Positions 1 through 10,968 are shown, counted from the first letter of the stretch. The stretch: 64,000 nucleotides of DNA from Dromiciops gliroides (GCF_019393635.1 NC_057864.1:471678117-471742116), one strand, 5' to 3'. Notes: generated by a model from the letters alone, not told the origin. Translations and numbers: made by a program.

Positions 1-600
1 TTCTAGTAATAGGCTCATTATATCTAGACTCCACGACAACAAAACAATTTGGAGGAACCATGGAGTTTGTCATAATAGAAGCAAGCCTTTCTTTAGTAAA
101 GGGCTGCCATTAAGTGAGAGGGCATCAATTACCTTCATCCTGCCCACAAATACACAGGCAAACGCTGTCCTTTAAATGAAAATTCCAAAGCAGGGGAAGA
201 GTCGTGATAACATTTCTGCTGCTCGATCCCCATGCGGCTTCATTTAAAGACAGACAGGAGCAGCTTTTTAATGAGTTTGTTTTCCCTTCTGAAGTACATT
301 CCCGCCAATGATTTTCAGACCGTCACTAAAAATGTAAGTCTGTCTGGAGAATCTGCTCACTGTCAACTTCCTCTCCCTGGATTTCCTCCCATGAGTTGCC
401 GTTAAGGTGCCTGTCAGCACTTATTAGAAAATCTGGCCTCACGCTAGGAGAACATCAAGGAACATTACCCATGGCCAGCCCTGTGTCAGAAGCAGGCGGG
501 GGGATGCTGCAAATCCAATTCCTGGCTCCCGCTTTGGTGCTGAGTCAGGCGATGGAAAGTTCAAAGTCTGCCTGACATCCCACTCTCTTCTTCCATGTGC
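1..600. other. non-repetitive sequence, conserved-element candidate
   Basis: No SINE, LINE or simple repeat is seen. Balanced composition with motifs such as TCAATTACC, TTTTTAATGAG and CTTTAAATGAAAA resembles vertebrate non-coding enhancers. There is no convincing ORF. Conservation was not tested. Confidence 0.3.
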
Positions 601-1027
601 TTAATTCACTTTAACACCATCTTGCTGAGCGGGAAATGAGGAGTAGGTAGAGCTGGCTACCAAATGAATTCTCTGGAGGTGCCAAAAAATTTTCTTGTGG
701 GGATAGAGACAGTCCTTCATCTTAATGTTCTTTATATTGGAACGCCAGCACATGCCTCAGAGTCCTGTCAGCCATGGCCGGTTGTATCAGAATATTAAGT
801 GGTCCGAATGCAGCTAAGCTAGGAGACTGGACAGTGTTTCCCACTGGTGACACTCCACCTTCCATCTCCATATCTTTGCTTCAGCCTGGATGGTATGCTC
901 TTCTCCTCTGCCTTTCATAATGCTTAGTTACTTTCAAGTACCATCTACTACATGAAGCCTTTCCCAAATCTTCCCATGTAAAGTTGTCACAGTGAATAGA
1001 GCTTTGGGTCATGAGGCAGGACATTGT

Positions 1028-1260
1028 TTTGTTGTTCAGTTGTTTTTCACTCATGTCTGACTCTGTGACCCCATTTGGGGTTTTCTTGGCAGAGATACTG
1101 GAGTGTTTTGACATTTCCTTCTCCAGATCATTTGACAGGTGAGGAAACTGAGGCAAACAGAAGTAAAGTGACTTACTCAGAATCAAACAGCCAGTAAGTG
1201 CCTGGGACAGGATTTGAATTCAAATCTTTCTATCTGAAGGTCCAATGTTCTATCTACTGA
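1028..1260 (-). repeat. CORE-SINE with BovB/RTE-like tail
   Basis: Read on the plus strand it begins TGTTGTTCAGTTG and contains CCCCATTTGGGGTTTTCTTG, the complement of a SINE 3' tail resembling BovB LINE ends. Then come GAGGAAACTGAGGC and the CORE/tRNA-derived part. Eight SINEs of this kind occur in the window. The 5' part overlaps the left arm of the large inverted repeat. Confidence 0.75.
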
Positions 1261-1743
1261 AACCTACCTAACTGTCCAAGGAAGACATGGGTTCAAATCC
1301 TGCTTCCAAAATTAACTAGCTATATGATCTCAGGAAATCTCAACCTTTCTATCAAATGGGGATTTGCCAATGGAACATGGCAGTCTTCAAAGAATTAAAG
1401 TTGAGAGTCACCCAATGGACAAAGAGAAGGCATGTGGCCATGGTCATGTGTAGGATGTAATGCATTTCCTCCATGTAGGTCATGAGTAGGATGTAATATA
1501 GTCCTCCATAGCAGGATTGTTATAAAGGAGATCATCAGAGATATGTATAATTGAAAAAAGAAAATGGTATAAACAGATAGCGAGAACAAGAAATGATCAA
1601 TGGGCAACCTACATGCACTACTGCTATTCTTGAATACACAGGAGACCTTAAGGAATACATTGGGTGGACCCCATGTAGTAAATGGATAGGGTGAAGGTCA
1701 GGGTGGAGAAATTTGGACAAGAGTAGATTGGCAGTCATTGATG
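1141..1743 (+). repeat. left arm of long inverted repeat
   Basis: Its reverse complement is found at 6536-7140 with about nine in ten bases alike by eye. Anchors are GAGGAAACTGAGGCAAACAG at the outer end and GGCAGTCATTGATG at the inner end. It contains SINE-derived ends and about 480 bp of sequence I cannot assign. Confidence 0.85.
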
Positions 1744-2010
1744 ATCACAGCTAGTAAGTGTCTAGAGGCCAGGTTTCAACTCAGGAAGATGAGTCTGGAG
1801 TCAGGAAAATATGCGTTCAAATGTGGTCTTAGACATTTAACTTGTTGAGTGACTCTGGGCAAGACACTTAGCCTTTGTCTGCCTCAGTTTCATCATCTGT
1901 AAAATGGGAATAAAAAAAGGTGCTATTGTGAGGCTCAAACGAAATAATCTTTGTAAAGTATTTTGCAAACCCTAATACATGTTATAATGCTAGCAATTAT
2001 TATTGTTATT
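1744..2010 (+). repeat. MIR-type SINE
   Basis: GAGTCTGGAGTCAGG is followed by GAGTGACTCTGGGCAAG, GCCTCAGTTTCATCATCTG and GTGAGGCTCAAACGAAATAA in the consensus MIR order. An antisense scrap (CACAGCTAGTAAGTGTCTAG) precedes it at 1746-1770. Confidence 0.75.
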
Positions 2011-2079
2011 CCTACCTTTCATGACCACTCTTGGGGTCTGATTCAATGACTTCTCTACTTAACTAACTGAAGTATCAAT

Positions 2080-2260
2080 AAACAAACCTACACTGTACTA
2101 TCTTGTCCTCAAGGATAGCATGAGAGATTTTGTCTATTGGTTTACTGAAATCTGAGGATGCTAAGACTAGTTTGGAATGATCTGACAAAGCCATGTTGAC
2201 TTTTAGTGATAAATACTTCCCTTTCTAAATGTTCATGAACTATACATGTAACAATGTATT
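2080..2260 (-). repeat. CR1/L3 LINE reverse-transcriptase fragment
   Basis: The minus strand translates to SSDFSKPIDKISHAILEDK, which matches the CR1/L3 motif LDFSKAFDKVSHAIL around the second catalytic block. It is an old, diverged LINE piece. Sequence at 2660-2930 may belong to the same insertion, but I could not prove this. Confidence 0.65.
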
Positions 2261-2279
2261 CTATATTTATGTGACATAA

Positions 2280-2570
2280 GAAACCACAAATGTGAAAATT
2301 CAGAGATCCATGCATAGACCTATATGAACTGAAACAGCAACGTCAACAGAATCAGGATAGCAAGAAACACAATGCCAACAATGGAAATGGAGGGGAAAAT
2401 CAAACTAAATACTGCAGAATTATACTTGCAAAGCTTGGGGGTGTGCTATGGGTGTGGAACACCATCTATACTGTACTGTTAAACTCAGTTGTTATTTAGG
2501 TTAGTTTTGCTGAATTGATTTTTTTCTCTTTCTCTTTTATTCTTTGTTACAAAGGAATATGTCATTAGGT
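2280..2570 (+). repeat. diverged L1 3' end
   Basis: TATATGAACTGAAACAGCAA and CAGAATCAGGATAGCAAG resemble the L1 stretch TATGAACTGATGCAAAGTGA / AGCAGAACCAGGAG near the end of ORF2. It is followed by a 3'UTR-like T-rich part. It is more diverged than the L1 at 9215. Confidence 0.5.
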
Positions 2571-3033
2571 AAAAGAGGGTGAGTGCTACATTGAGAAATT
2601 TAGATGATATAAAAATAAGAGATATGAAAAAATTAGGTTTTAAATAAGGCATTCAAGAATTTTGCCAGGAATCAAAGCTAATATCTTGGGTCTATAGTTT
2701 GGAGACTCTACCCTCTTCAGTTTTTTTTAAATTGGGGCACTTAGCCATTTCTAGCCTCTCCCATTCTCTGGGATGTTTCAGATATCAGTGACAACAGCTG
2801 GACGGTCACATCCCCGCTTCTTTCAGCACTCTGGGATGTAGCTCATCTGGGCATAGGGCCTCATACTTTTTGAAAGAAACTAAAAATGCAATGAAATTAG
2901 TCTCTTTCTACTTCTTCACTTATCTTGAGTTTCATCTCCCTAAGTTGGATAAGTGTGTAGCTTCAGTGACTCGAAGACTACAAAGATTACATTGAATGTT
3001 TGAGCATATAGTGGACAAACTATTGTACACAGT

Positions 3034-3092
3034 CTATACACACACACACACACACACGCACACACACACATATACCACCACCACCACTTCAA
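3034..3092. repeat. (AC)n then (CAC)n microsatellite
   Basis: Alternating AC with one G interruption, followed by ATATACCACCACCACCACTT. An adjacent short-repeat run of this kind is likely length-variable. Confidence 0.9.
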
Positions 3093-3414
3093 CACTTGAC
3101 CTACATGGTTTATAACAGGCAAACACTGGTGCAGAACAATGAAGGGTGTGTGATAGCCCAGGACCATTGTTTGGTAGTACAGGTGGGACCAGAAGAGGAC
3201 ATCAGGGAGCCAAGTCCTTGGACTTCCTGTCTGAAGAATAAAAGTGGGATCATGCAGTGCCATAGGAAGAGGTGGTCAAGAACATCAACTGAGTCAGGAT
3301 TTGGAAGCATAAAAAGATTCGCATCTACCAACTCAGTGGCTATGTAACTAGCAGAGCAGTGTCCAGAGGAGAACATGTCTGGAATAAAGACTCCCTATAA
3401 ATGGTGAGAGAATG

Positions 3415-3544
3415 GAAAATGTTTATTAAGTGCTGATTATGTGCCAAGCACAATAGGGAGACAAACAAAAATAAAACAAAGAAAAAATCTCAATTCATAT
3501 ATATGTATATGTATAAACATATATACATAATTTATTTACAAAAT

Positions 3545-3576
<32 letters not shown>

Positions 3577-3735
3577 TATCTCCTTCAATCCTCAAAACAA
3601 TCTTGTGAAGTAAGCCCTATTATTAACCCACTTTACAGGTGACAAAACCAAGGTTCATGGGAGTTGGGTGATTTGCACAGGGTCAGACAGCTAGCAAGCA
3701 TTGAAGGCAAGTTTTCTTGAATCCAAGTTAAGGAG
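3415..3735 (-). repeat. antisense MIR interrupted by a (TA)n expansion
   Basis: GTTTATTAAGTGCTGATTATG at the left and CTCAAAACAATCTTGTGAAG ... CAGGGTCAGACAGCTAGC at the right are the two halves of a reverse MIR. AT-rich sequence with TATATATA at 3497-3577 separates them. Confidence 0.7.
3497..3577. repeat. (TA)n-rich microsatellite
   Basis: Degenerate ATATGTATATG passing into a pure TATATA run at about 3551-3577. Confidence 0.9.
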
Positions 3736-3759
3736 CCTACCCTCCTTCCATCCCTCAGA

Positions 3760-4612
3760 CTCACAACATAGATGTTATCCTTGACTCCTCACTGTATCAC
3801 CCTTCCTGCCCCCCATCTCCCATCTTTTTCCAAGAACTGTCAATTTCTCCTTTGCAGCTGCTCTGGCTCATGGCCGCTTCTCTCCTCTGACACTGCCATC
3901 CCTCTGGTGCAGGTCCTCATCTCCTCCCACCTGGACAACTGCACCAGCTGTGTGGTGTCCCTGCCACAAGCCTCTCCCAGCTCCAGTCCATCCTTCTATT
4001 CAGTCATCAAAGTGATTTTCCTAAAGTGCACATAGGTCCAGCCCCAGCATCTCACTCTTCTCTCCCATCCACTCGATAAATTCCATTGGCTCCCTATTAT
4101 CTCCAGGGTTAAATGCAAAATCCTTTGTTTGGAATTCAAAGCCCTTCACAACCTGGCCCCTTCCTAGACTTCGGGTCTTCTTACATCTTTCCCTCATCCC
4201 CCATGTACTCCTCAACTTAGTGACACCAGCTTCCTTGCCGTTCCACAAACAAGACCCACCCATCGCCAACTCCAGACATTCTCACTGGCTGTCCTCCATG
4301 CCTGGAATGCTCCTCTTCCTCACCTCCACCTCCTGACTTCCCAGGCTTCCTTCGAGTCCCAGCAAAAATCCCACCTCCCGAGGACATCTTTCCCAGCCTC
4401 TCTCAATTCTACTGAGCTCCCTCTGTTGATTATTTCCTATCCTCTCTCTAGCTTGTTTGTACATAGTTGTTTACTTCTTGTCTCCCCATTGCATTGAGAG
4501 CATCTCAAGAGCAGGGACTGTCTTTTGCCTTTTTTTTTTACATCCTCAGGACTTCACACAGTGCCTGGCACATAGTAGGGATTTAATAAAATGTTTATTG
4601 ACTGACTGGTTT
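3760..4612 (+). repeat. L2 LINE 3' end
   Basis: It follows the L2 3' consensus in order: TCCTAAAGTGCACATAGG, CATTGGCTCCCTATTATC, AAGCCCTTCACAACCTGGCC, CCATGCCTGGAATGCTC, GCAGGGACTGTCTTTTGCC and GTGCCTGGCACATAGTAGGG, ending TTATTGACTGACTG. Small ORFs inside are remnants of the LINE. Confidence 0.85.
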
Positions 4613-4780
4613 TTGAACACTGTGTGTGGGGAAATAATGACAAAAAACGAAACAGTCTTTATCCTTAAAGAGCTTCTATTTCATTAAAGGGAAACCACAT
4701 GTACTCAGCATCCGTATGAACTATTTAAATGTCTTCTCCACAACCGAGAGCAGTGTCTGACACATATTGGGTACTTACTA
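4600..4780 (-). repeat. antisense L2/MIR3-type tail, faint
   Basis: AACAGTCTTTATCCTTAAAG and AGCTTCTATTTCATTAAAGG resemble the reverse of the L2-tail neighbourhood (CAGTCCCTGCCCTCAAGGAG, CTTACATTCTAATGGGG). Confidence 0.4.
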
Positions 4781-4794
4781 TTTTTTTAAAATAA

Positions 4795-4935
4795 AGGGAT
4801 GATAGAGGATGATGGATGATGGATGGATGATAATGGATGATGATGGACAATGATGGGCGATGATGGATAATAATGGACAATAATGGACAATGATAGACGA
4901 TGATAGACAATGGACAATGGTGGTGGTGGTAATGA
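4795..4935. repeat. degenerate GATGATGGA minisatellite
   Basis: Interleaved GATGGAT, GATGATGGACAAT and GATAATGGACAAT units over about 140 bp, ending in GGTGGTGGTGG. Purine-rich and degenerate, so probably old. Confidence 0.85.
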
Positions 4936-4939
4936 CGAT

Positions 4940-5850
4940 AACATTTAAAGTTTACAAATCACTATGCAGATATCATTATGTTTGATAATATTGTAAAGTG
5001 ATTCAAATGTCCATACCCCCTGATCCTTGAAAACTTGAATTTGGCTCTTCAGTGTCTCTCTCCAAGCCTCCACACAAGAGCTCTTCCAGGTGAGAGGGGC
5101 TTGGGCCATTGCTGGGAAAAGGCTCAATGGAGCATTCTTGGATGCTTAGTCAATTCTGTAAATGCTGCTGCTTCTGGGTGGTCCCCAGGAGCGTGAGTCT
5201 TGACTTCCAGAAGATGAGTCTTTCTAACTCCCACAACACTTGCCTTCCCTTTGATTTACTCTTGAATAAGAATGCATTTGTGCTAAGCCTGGCTAATGGG
5301 AAAGTAATCTGAATCTTTCAGAGCCATTGCTTTTTGAAATGCTTACCAAATAGGGTTTTAAAAATAGTGTGTGGAAAAAAAATAGTGTGGAAGGCAAACT
5401 CAATTTGAGAATTAATGTGTTTGAACCAAGCTAGAGGATCTCCTATTTGTTACCAATGGAAATCTAAATCAGATATAATGGGGGCTCTGGAAAGGGTAGC
5501 AGTGAGAAAATGTAGTCCTAGGATGCTCCTTCAGAGAGGAGGGTTTGCTTCAGATTTCCCCACTCTCATTCCCAAAAGTTTGGGGTGCTACATCTTAAAC
5601 TTTTTGCTGGTCCCTGAGATCTCCTCTCTTTGTGATGCTTCAAGCCAAAAATAACCTCCCTGATTGAGCTTTGCAGATGGACTAGACCAAAGGCAGGTTA
5701 GAGGTTTTTTAAATTAAAGGAAGGAAGATCTGGGAGCAGGTGCAGGACAGGGGAATAAGGAGGTGACCCAGTGGAGCTCTGTACAATCCATCCTTCTCTC
5801 TGCCTCCCCACAAAATTCCTAAAGTTACTATTTGCCCAGGATCTCATGGA
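4940..5850. other. no gene or named repeat recognised
   Basis: Unique-looking sequence. The short ORFs (5109-5312, 5415-5654) have no family signature and lack coding context. Confidence 0.5.
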
Positions 5851-5945
5851 ATAAGGGGAAAAGAAAAGAGGAAAAGAGAAAAGGAGAAAAAAAGAGGAAC
5901 AGAAGAAAGAGGAAAAGAGACAGGGCTAAAGAAGAAAGAGAAGGA
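5851..5945. repeat. purine-rich GAAAAG tract
   Basis: Near-pure A/G with GAAAAGAGG-like units over about 95 bp. Confidence 0.85.
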
Positions 5946-6399
5946 ATCTAAACAAGGTAGTGAATAGTAAGGGTAGAATTGGATCACGTCCTCTGATTTC
6001 AAGTGATACTCTCCTTTACACCATTGCCTTCCTACTGCATGGTCAAAGATATAAGGTATCCTTCCATGTGTGGGCCCTGGTTACACATGCTCCCTATCTG
6101 TGTTCCCCTCCATGCCTGAGCCCTGGTCACATATGTTCTCCATGTGTATCACTCTGTGGGTGTCTTCTTTATGTTTGTCCATTCTTCTCACCAATGGTCT
6201 ACATACTGATGGGATGTTGTGCCACAGGTTTATGGCAGAAATATTTTATTGTTAATTTTTTGCTATGCTATTTCATAAAATATTTTTTGCTTTAAACAAT
6301 TAGTCACTGCATCTACGCGGGCTATGGTTTTGGAGTGGCTGCAAACCCATAGAATTCCTTGAATGTGGGATACCTGCCGTGCAAATTGGGCCATGTACC

Positions 6400-6480
6400 T
6401 TGGTGCTACATTTCCAAAATATTTCACATAAGTTATCTCATTTGAACCTCCTAAGAATCCTTTATATGTCAATACTCCAA
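6400..6480 (-). repeat. antisense MIR fragment
   Basis: CATAAGTTATCTCATTTGAACC matches the reverse MIR stretch ATTATCTCATTTGATCC (quoted in part). It lies just outside the right arm of the inverted repeat. Confidence 0.55.
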
Positions 6481-6535
6481 TGGATCTATGGTATCTATTA
6501 TATTGATATTCCCTCCAGTGATGCAGATTGTAAAC

Positions 6536-7140
6536 CATCAATGACTGCCCATCTACTCTTATTCAAGTTTCTCCACCCTGACCATTTACTACATCCATTT
6601 ACTACACAGGGTCCACCCAATGTATTCCTTAAGGTCTCCTGTGTATTCAAGAATAGCAGTAGTGCATGTAGGTTGCCCATTGATCATTTCTTATTCTTGC
6701 TATCTGTCTGTACCATTTTCTTTTTTTCAATTATACATATCTCTGATGATCTCCTTTATAACAATCCTCCTATGGAGGACTATATTACATCCTACTCATG
6801 ACCTACATGGAAGAAATGCATTACATCCTACACATGACCATGGCCACATGCCTTCTCATTGTCCATTGGGTGACTCTGAACTTTAATTCTTTGAAGACTG
6901 CCATGTTCCGTTGGGAAATTCCCATTTGACAGAAAGGTTGAGACTTCCTGAGATCATATAGCTAGTTAGTTTTGGAAGCAGGATTTGAACCCATGTCTTC
7001 CTTGGACAGTTAGGTAGGTTTCAGTAGATAGAACATTGGACCTTCAGATAGAAAGATTTGAATTCAAATCCTACCCCAGGTACTTACTGACTGTTTGATT
7101 CTAAGCAAGTCACTTAACTCCTGTTTGCCTCAGTTTCCTC
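6536..7140 (-). repeat. right arm of long inverted repeat
   Basis: Reverse complement of 1141-1743. Shared blocks include CATCAATGACTGCC, GGTCTCCTGTGTATTCAAG, TAGCAGTAGTGCATGTAGG, ATCTCTGATGATCTCC and AGTAGATAGAACATTGGACC. An antisense MIR core and a sense SINE head form its last 190 bp. Confidence 0.85.
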
Positions 7141-7268
7141 AACTGTAAAATGGAGATAATAATAGCCCCAACTTCCTGGGGTTGTTGTGAGGATCAAGTG
7201 AGATAATGTTTGTAAAGCACTAAGCACAGTGGTTAGCACATAGTAGATGCTTAATAAATGCTTTTTCC
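7020..7268 (+). repeat. MIR-type SINE, sense
   Basis: GATTTGAATTCAAATCC, TAAGCAAGTCACTTAACTCC, GCCTCAGTTTCCTCAACTG, GGGTTGTTGTGAGGATCAAG and the L2-like tail GCACATAGTAGATGCTTAAT are in order. The first 120 bp are shared with the left inverted arm. The tail is not, because that copy carries a BovB-like tail. Confidence 0.8.
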
Positions 7269-7734
7269 CCTTCCTTCCATGTCCAGTGCTCTATACAGTA
7301 TACCACCAAAGGTGTTTTATACTGTTTTTTGGTCTAGTGAGCAACTCATGCTTCTGCATTGGCTTTTTCATCTATGTGGAGATCAGGAAGTCTGCTTTTT
7401 GAGAAAGACAAAGTAGAATTTGTGAAACCATACCACCAGAAATGAGAGGGCACCAATCCTTGGTACACTAGAGAAAGAACAGAAGTATCCCATCCTGAGC
7501 ATATCCTACATCAAGAAGATATAGGATATCATGGGGGGATGTAACTTGTATGCTGCAGCATCTACTGTTGGATTTCTGTCTTCTTCACACTAACCTGGCC
7601 ATCTGGGCTTCCATGAGGGAGATGTGAGCCAAGTGGTTGGTGACTTGAGTATATGGATAACTACAGAGACCATAGCCAGGAACCACTGAGAGCCACAGCA
7701 CCATGGGGAACAAGTATAATTCTCTTTTCCCTCC

Positions 7735-7935
7735 CTTGCTCTTTTTTCCTCCCTCCCTCCTTTTCTTCTTCTACTCCTTTCCTTCCCTCCTTCTTTCCTT
7801 TCCTCATTTTCCCATTTCCTTCTTTCCCTTCCTTCCCTCCTTTGTCCCTCCCTTACTTCTTTCCCTCCTTTTTCCTTCCCTCCTTTTCTTCCTTCCTTCC
7901 CTTCCCTTCCTTCCTTCTTCCCTTTCCTTCTGAGG
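7735..7935. repeat. (CCTT)n polypyrimidine tract
   Basis: About 200 bp of almost pure C/T on the plus strand. The overlapping S/F/P-rich ORFs are translation of the repeat and not genes. Confidence 0.95.
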
Positions 7936-8445
7936 GAAATGATTATTAAATAACTAATTGTTTATCTTGGTCAGATAGTATTTATCGTCTCCGAAACCTT
8001 ATTCTCTACTAGACCAAGCCAGCATCTGAAAAATATTGCTGATGATGAGATTGGATTAACTCTCTCCTCAATCTTGCTCAGACCTTGCCCAGACAGGAAA
8101 CCCATTGTGTTCTACTTGGGTTTAGGTGAGGCTATATTCTTTGATTAGATTACCCAAGGCTTGGAGGGTTTTCAAAGTAAAGGACATAATCAAAATCAGT
8201 CCTTGGGACCCCTTATTAAACTAGGTCCACCTCTCATTATAATATTCATTCTCTCTCATTTCTTGTTAACCTATTAGGGTTGATCACCACCCTCAGAACA
8301 GCCACTCTTCCAAGGGCATATAAGCATTGAGTCAGGTCCATAAAGGGTCTTTGGCATTTCAGAGTGACCCCTTTTATTAATTATATGCTAGCATGATTAG
8401 TAAAATGATTAATTACCCAGAAACTATCTCTTGAACTTTTAAAAT
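7936..8445. other. unassigned sequence, possible LTR fossil
   Basis: It contains GGGCATATAAGCATTGAG (TATA-like), TTTTATTAATTATATGC and TGATTAATTACCCAG. The layout is reminiscent of an old solo LTR but no family could be named. No retroviral gene is present. Confidence 0.25.
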
Positions 8446-8449
8446 GTCA

Positions 8450-8592
8450 CCCTTCCTTTCTTCATTTCCTTCCATCTTTCCCTTCCTTCCCTTTCTCCCT
8501 TTTCTCCCTCCCTTCCTTCCTTCTTCATCCCTCCTTTCCTTCTTTCCTTCATTCCTTCCTCCTTTGCCCTTCCACTCTCCAGCCTTTTCTTC
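8450..8592. repeat. (CCTT)n polypyrimidine tract
   Basis: C/T-rich on the plus strand for about 140 bp. It is the second of three such tracts on this strand. Confidence 0.95.
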
Positions 8593-8599
8593 CCAATGT

Positions 8600-8905
8600 G
8601 ATGCAGAGGAAAGAGGCTCTGGAATCAGAGATCTGGGGTTCAAATCTTAATTCTGGGGGCAGCTAGGTGGCGCAGTGGATAAAGCACCAGCCCTGGATTC
8701 AGGAGGACCTGAGTTCAAATCTGGCATCAGCCATTTGACACTAGCTATGTGACCCTGGGCAAGTCACTTAACCCTCATTGCCCTGCAAAAAGACAAAAAA
8801 GAATCTTACTTCTGGTAATGTTAGCTGTATGATCTTGGGGAAGTCATTTAACTTCTCCAGATCTCTGAGGTCTCTTCTGGTGCTAAATCTGTGATCCCAT
8901 GATTC
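8600..8905 (+). repeat. MIR-type SINE split by a younger SINE
   Basis: The left half is GCTCTGGAATCAGAGATCTG with GGGGTTCAAATC. The right half is GTATGATCTTGGGGAAGTC, CTCCAGATCTCTGAGGTC and CTAAATCTGTGATCCCATG. The halves are separated by the insert at 8657-8801. Confidence 0.8.
8657..8801 (+). mobile_element. marsupial tRNA-headed CORE-SINE (MAR1/WSINE-like)
   Basis: GGCAGCTAGGTGGCGCAGTG head, CTGAGTTCAAATC B-box region, GTGACCCTGGGCAAGTCACT, then CCCTGCAAAAAGACAAAAAA. It is flanked by AATCTTAATTCTGG (8643-8656) and AATCTTACTTCTGG (8802-8815), a 14-bp target duplication with one mismatch. Confidence 0.9.
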
Positions 8906-9214
8906 TTGGCAGAGGTAGGCTATATTTCTATGAAGGGCTATACCAGACTACCTAGAGCTTAAAGAATGTATACCCTTTATATTGGGTGGACTGAGTGACT
9001 CCTGAACAGAGAAATCTTCCTTAACTATCTAGACAAAAGGACCTAAGCTTGAATAGAGCATGCCCTAGATTAAATTCCTTGCATGGTTGAGTGGGGACTG
9101 ACCAACATGAAGAAAGTTAAATGCAATCTTATCAGGAAAGTCTTTCAGGAAAAATCTTTTGGAAGAAAGGAGGGACTCCCTAAATTTCCTCAAGGTATCG
9201 GTTATTAATAATCA

Positions 9215-9862
9215 TTTCTCATGACCATTCTGGAAAGCAATATGGAACTATGCTCCAGAATCCTATTAAACTGAGCATAATAGCACTACTAAGTCTGTAC
9301 CTCAAAAAGATCAAAGGAAAAGGAAAAGGACCTATGTGTAAAAAATATTCATAGCAGCATTTTTTGTAGTGGCAAAGAATTGGAAATGGAGGGGGTATCC
9401 ATTAGTTGCGGAATGGCTAAACAAGTTGTGGTCTATAAATGTGATGAGACACTATTGTGCTGTAAGAAATGACAAAGGGGATGGTTTCCAAAGACTTATA
9501 TGAACTGATGCAAAGTGAAGTGAGCAGAACCAGGAGAACAATTCATACAGTAATAGCAATATTGTAAGGATGATCAACTGTGAACGACTTAGCTACTCTG
9601 ATCAAGACAATGGATCCAAGACAATTCCAAAGGACTGATAATGAAACATGCCATCTACCCTACAGAGAGAGAACAGATGGGCTTAGAATCAGATAGGAGC
9701 ATTTTTGTTTCTCTTCATTTCTTTTTCTTGTTCCCCTCTCCCATTATATGGGCTTTTCTTTTGCATGACTATATATATTTGTAATGGATTTTGTTTTTCT
9801 TGCCTTATAGATGGATGGAGGAGGGGTGGAAAGGGAGAGAATTTGGAAATGATTTTTTTAAA
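9215..9862 (+). repeat. L1 LINE 3' end (5'-truncated)
   Basis: CATTCTGGAAAGCAATATGG, TATTCATAGCAGCATTTTTTG, GGCAAAGAATTGGAAATGGA, GAACTGATGCAAAGTGAAGTG and AGCAGAACCAGGAGAACA are the marsupial L1 ORF2 end. A T-rich 3'UTR and a G-rich tract GGAGGAGGGGTGGAAAGGG follow. Confidence 0.85.
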
Positions 9863-9869
9863 GGAAAGC

Positions 9870-9965
9870 TGTCCTGTGAATCAAGAGGACCCAAGTTGAA
9901 GGCCTGCCTCAGATGTATACTGGCCATGTGACCCTGAGCAAGACATTTAAACTTTCCCATTAAAA
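9870..9965 (+). repeat. MIR-type SINE fragment
   Basis: CAAGAGGACCCAAGTTGAAG and CATGTGACCCTGAGCAAGAC. Confidence 0.65.
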
Positions 9966-10059
9966 ACTATTAATTGTTATAAATTGCCAGGGAGGGACTG
10001 ATCTGAATTAGAAGAGGTATTTTCTTCATTGATAGTTCCCTACATCAATGAAACCACAC

Positions 10060-10480
10060 ATCTGATTTTTTTTTTTAATTGCAGAGTTCCTCTCTTGATC
10101 TGAGGTCCTCAGACATCTTTACTCACTCTCCCCTCTCCAAGATTTCAGCCCAACCTCCAGCTCCCAGCAGGGATGGCTGGCCCAACCCAGGGGGAAACCT
10201 CCAAGAAGGAAGTGTTTCATTTAAAAAAAGCAATATCTGTGTGTCCTGGGGGAGCCTTCAGCTGTAACTGAGAACTGAACCTGCTGGCAGAAATGTGATT
10301 TAATTTTCTTTTTTGTCTTTTTAAGCAGGACAGAACCTTTTCAAATTACCAAGATAACCAGGAGCTAAAAGGAGAAGGAAATTGGGCAAATGGCTTTTCA
10401 GGAACAAAGGCCTTCATTAGGAAATAATGGAGAGAAAGGGATAAGAAGCATAATTGATACATTAATGCTAGAATGTAATT
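10060..10480. other. non-repetitive island, conserved-element candidate
   Basis: Contains GTGATTTAATTTTC, TTTCAAATTACCAAG, CATAATTGATACATTAATG and GTAATTAAGG. No repeat or coding signature was found. Confidence 0.3.
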
Positions 10481-10732
10481 AAGGCTAGAATGTAGACTTC
10501 TTGAGGGCAGAGATTATATCATTTTTTTTCCTTTTTGTATCCCAGGAAGGCCTGGTAATTTATTTTTTTAGGGGACGTGGGGCCTGCCATGTCATTGGTA
10601 TAAGAAACCTCCAATGAGGAATCTCTCTCTGCCAATGCCAATCAGCGCCAGCTCTGTCAGTGCCTCCACCTTGTGTTGATTATTTCCAATTTGTCCAGAA
10701 TAAATCTGGTTTGTCATAGTTGTGTCTATGCC

Positions 10733-10856
10733 ATCGCCTCATAAGACTGTGAGCTCTTTGATAGCAGAGACTGTCTTTTGACCTTTTTTGTTTCCTTTGT
10801 GCTTAACGCCATGCCTGGCACATAGTATGTGCTTTTAAAATGTTTATTGACTGATT
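10733..10856 (+). repeat. L2 LINE tail
   Basis: GACTGTGAGCTCTTTGATAG, CAGAGACTGTCTTTTGACC and GCCTGGCACATAGTATGTGC. Confidence 0.8.
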
Positions 10857-10861
10857 GGGGC

Positions 10862-10968
10862 CTGACCTGTGGTAGAGCTCACATTGGTCTGATCAGCCAC
10901 AGTCTGACACATTGTACCTTGTCATTTTGGCCCTCCTTGAGAATGAAGGACAACAACCACCAAACCTT
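10862..10968 (+). repeat. RTE-type SINE 3' fragment
   Basis: GGTCTGATCAGCCACAGTC and TTGAGAATGAAGGACAACAA. A related tail occurs in the insert at 41863-41998. Confidence 0.55.

Noticed and set aside
7653-7949. S/F/P-rich ORFs over C/T tracts (also 8413-8650, 34555-34862)
   Set aside because: Translations of (CCTT)n microsatellites.
7936-8445. Solo LTR with assigned family
   Set aside because: Composition is LTR-like but I could not recognise ends or family, so it is listed only as possible. The same holds for 16120-16590 and 19600-20350.
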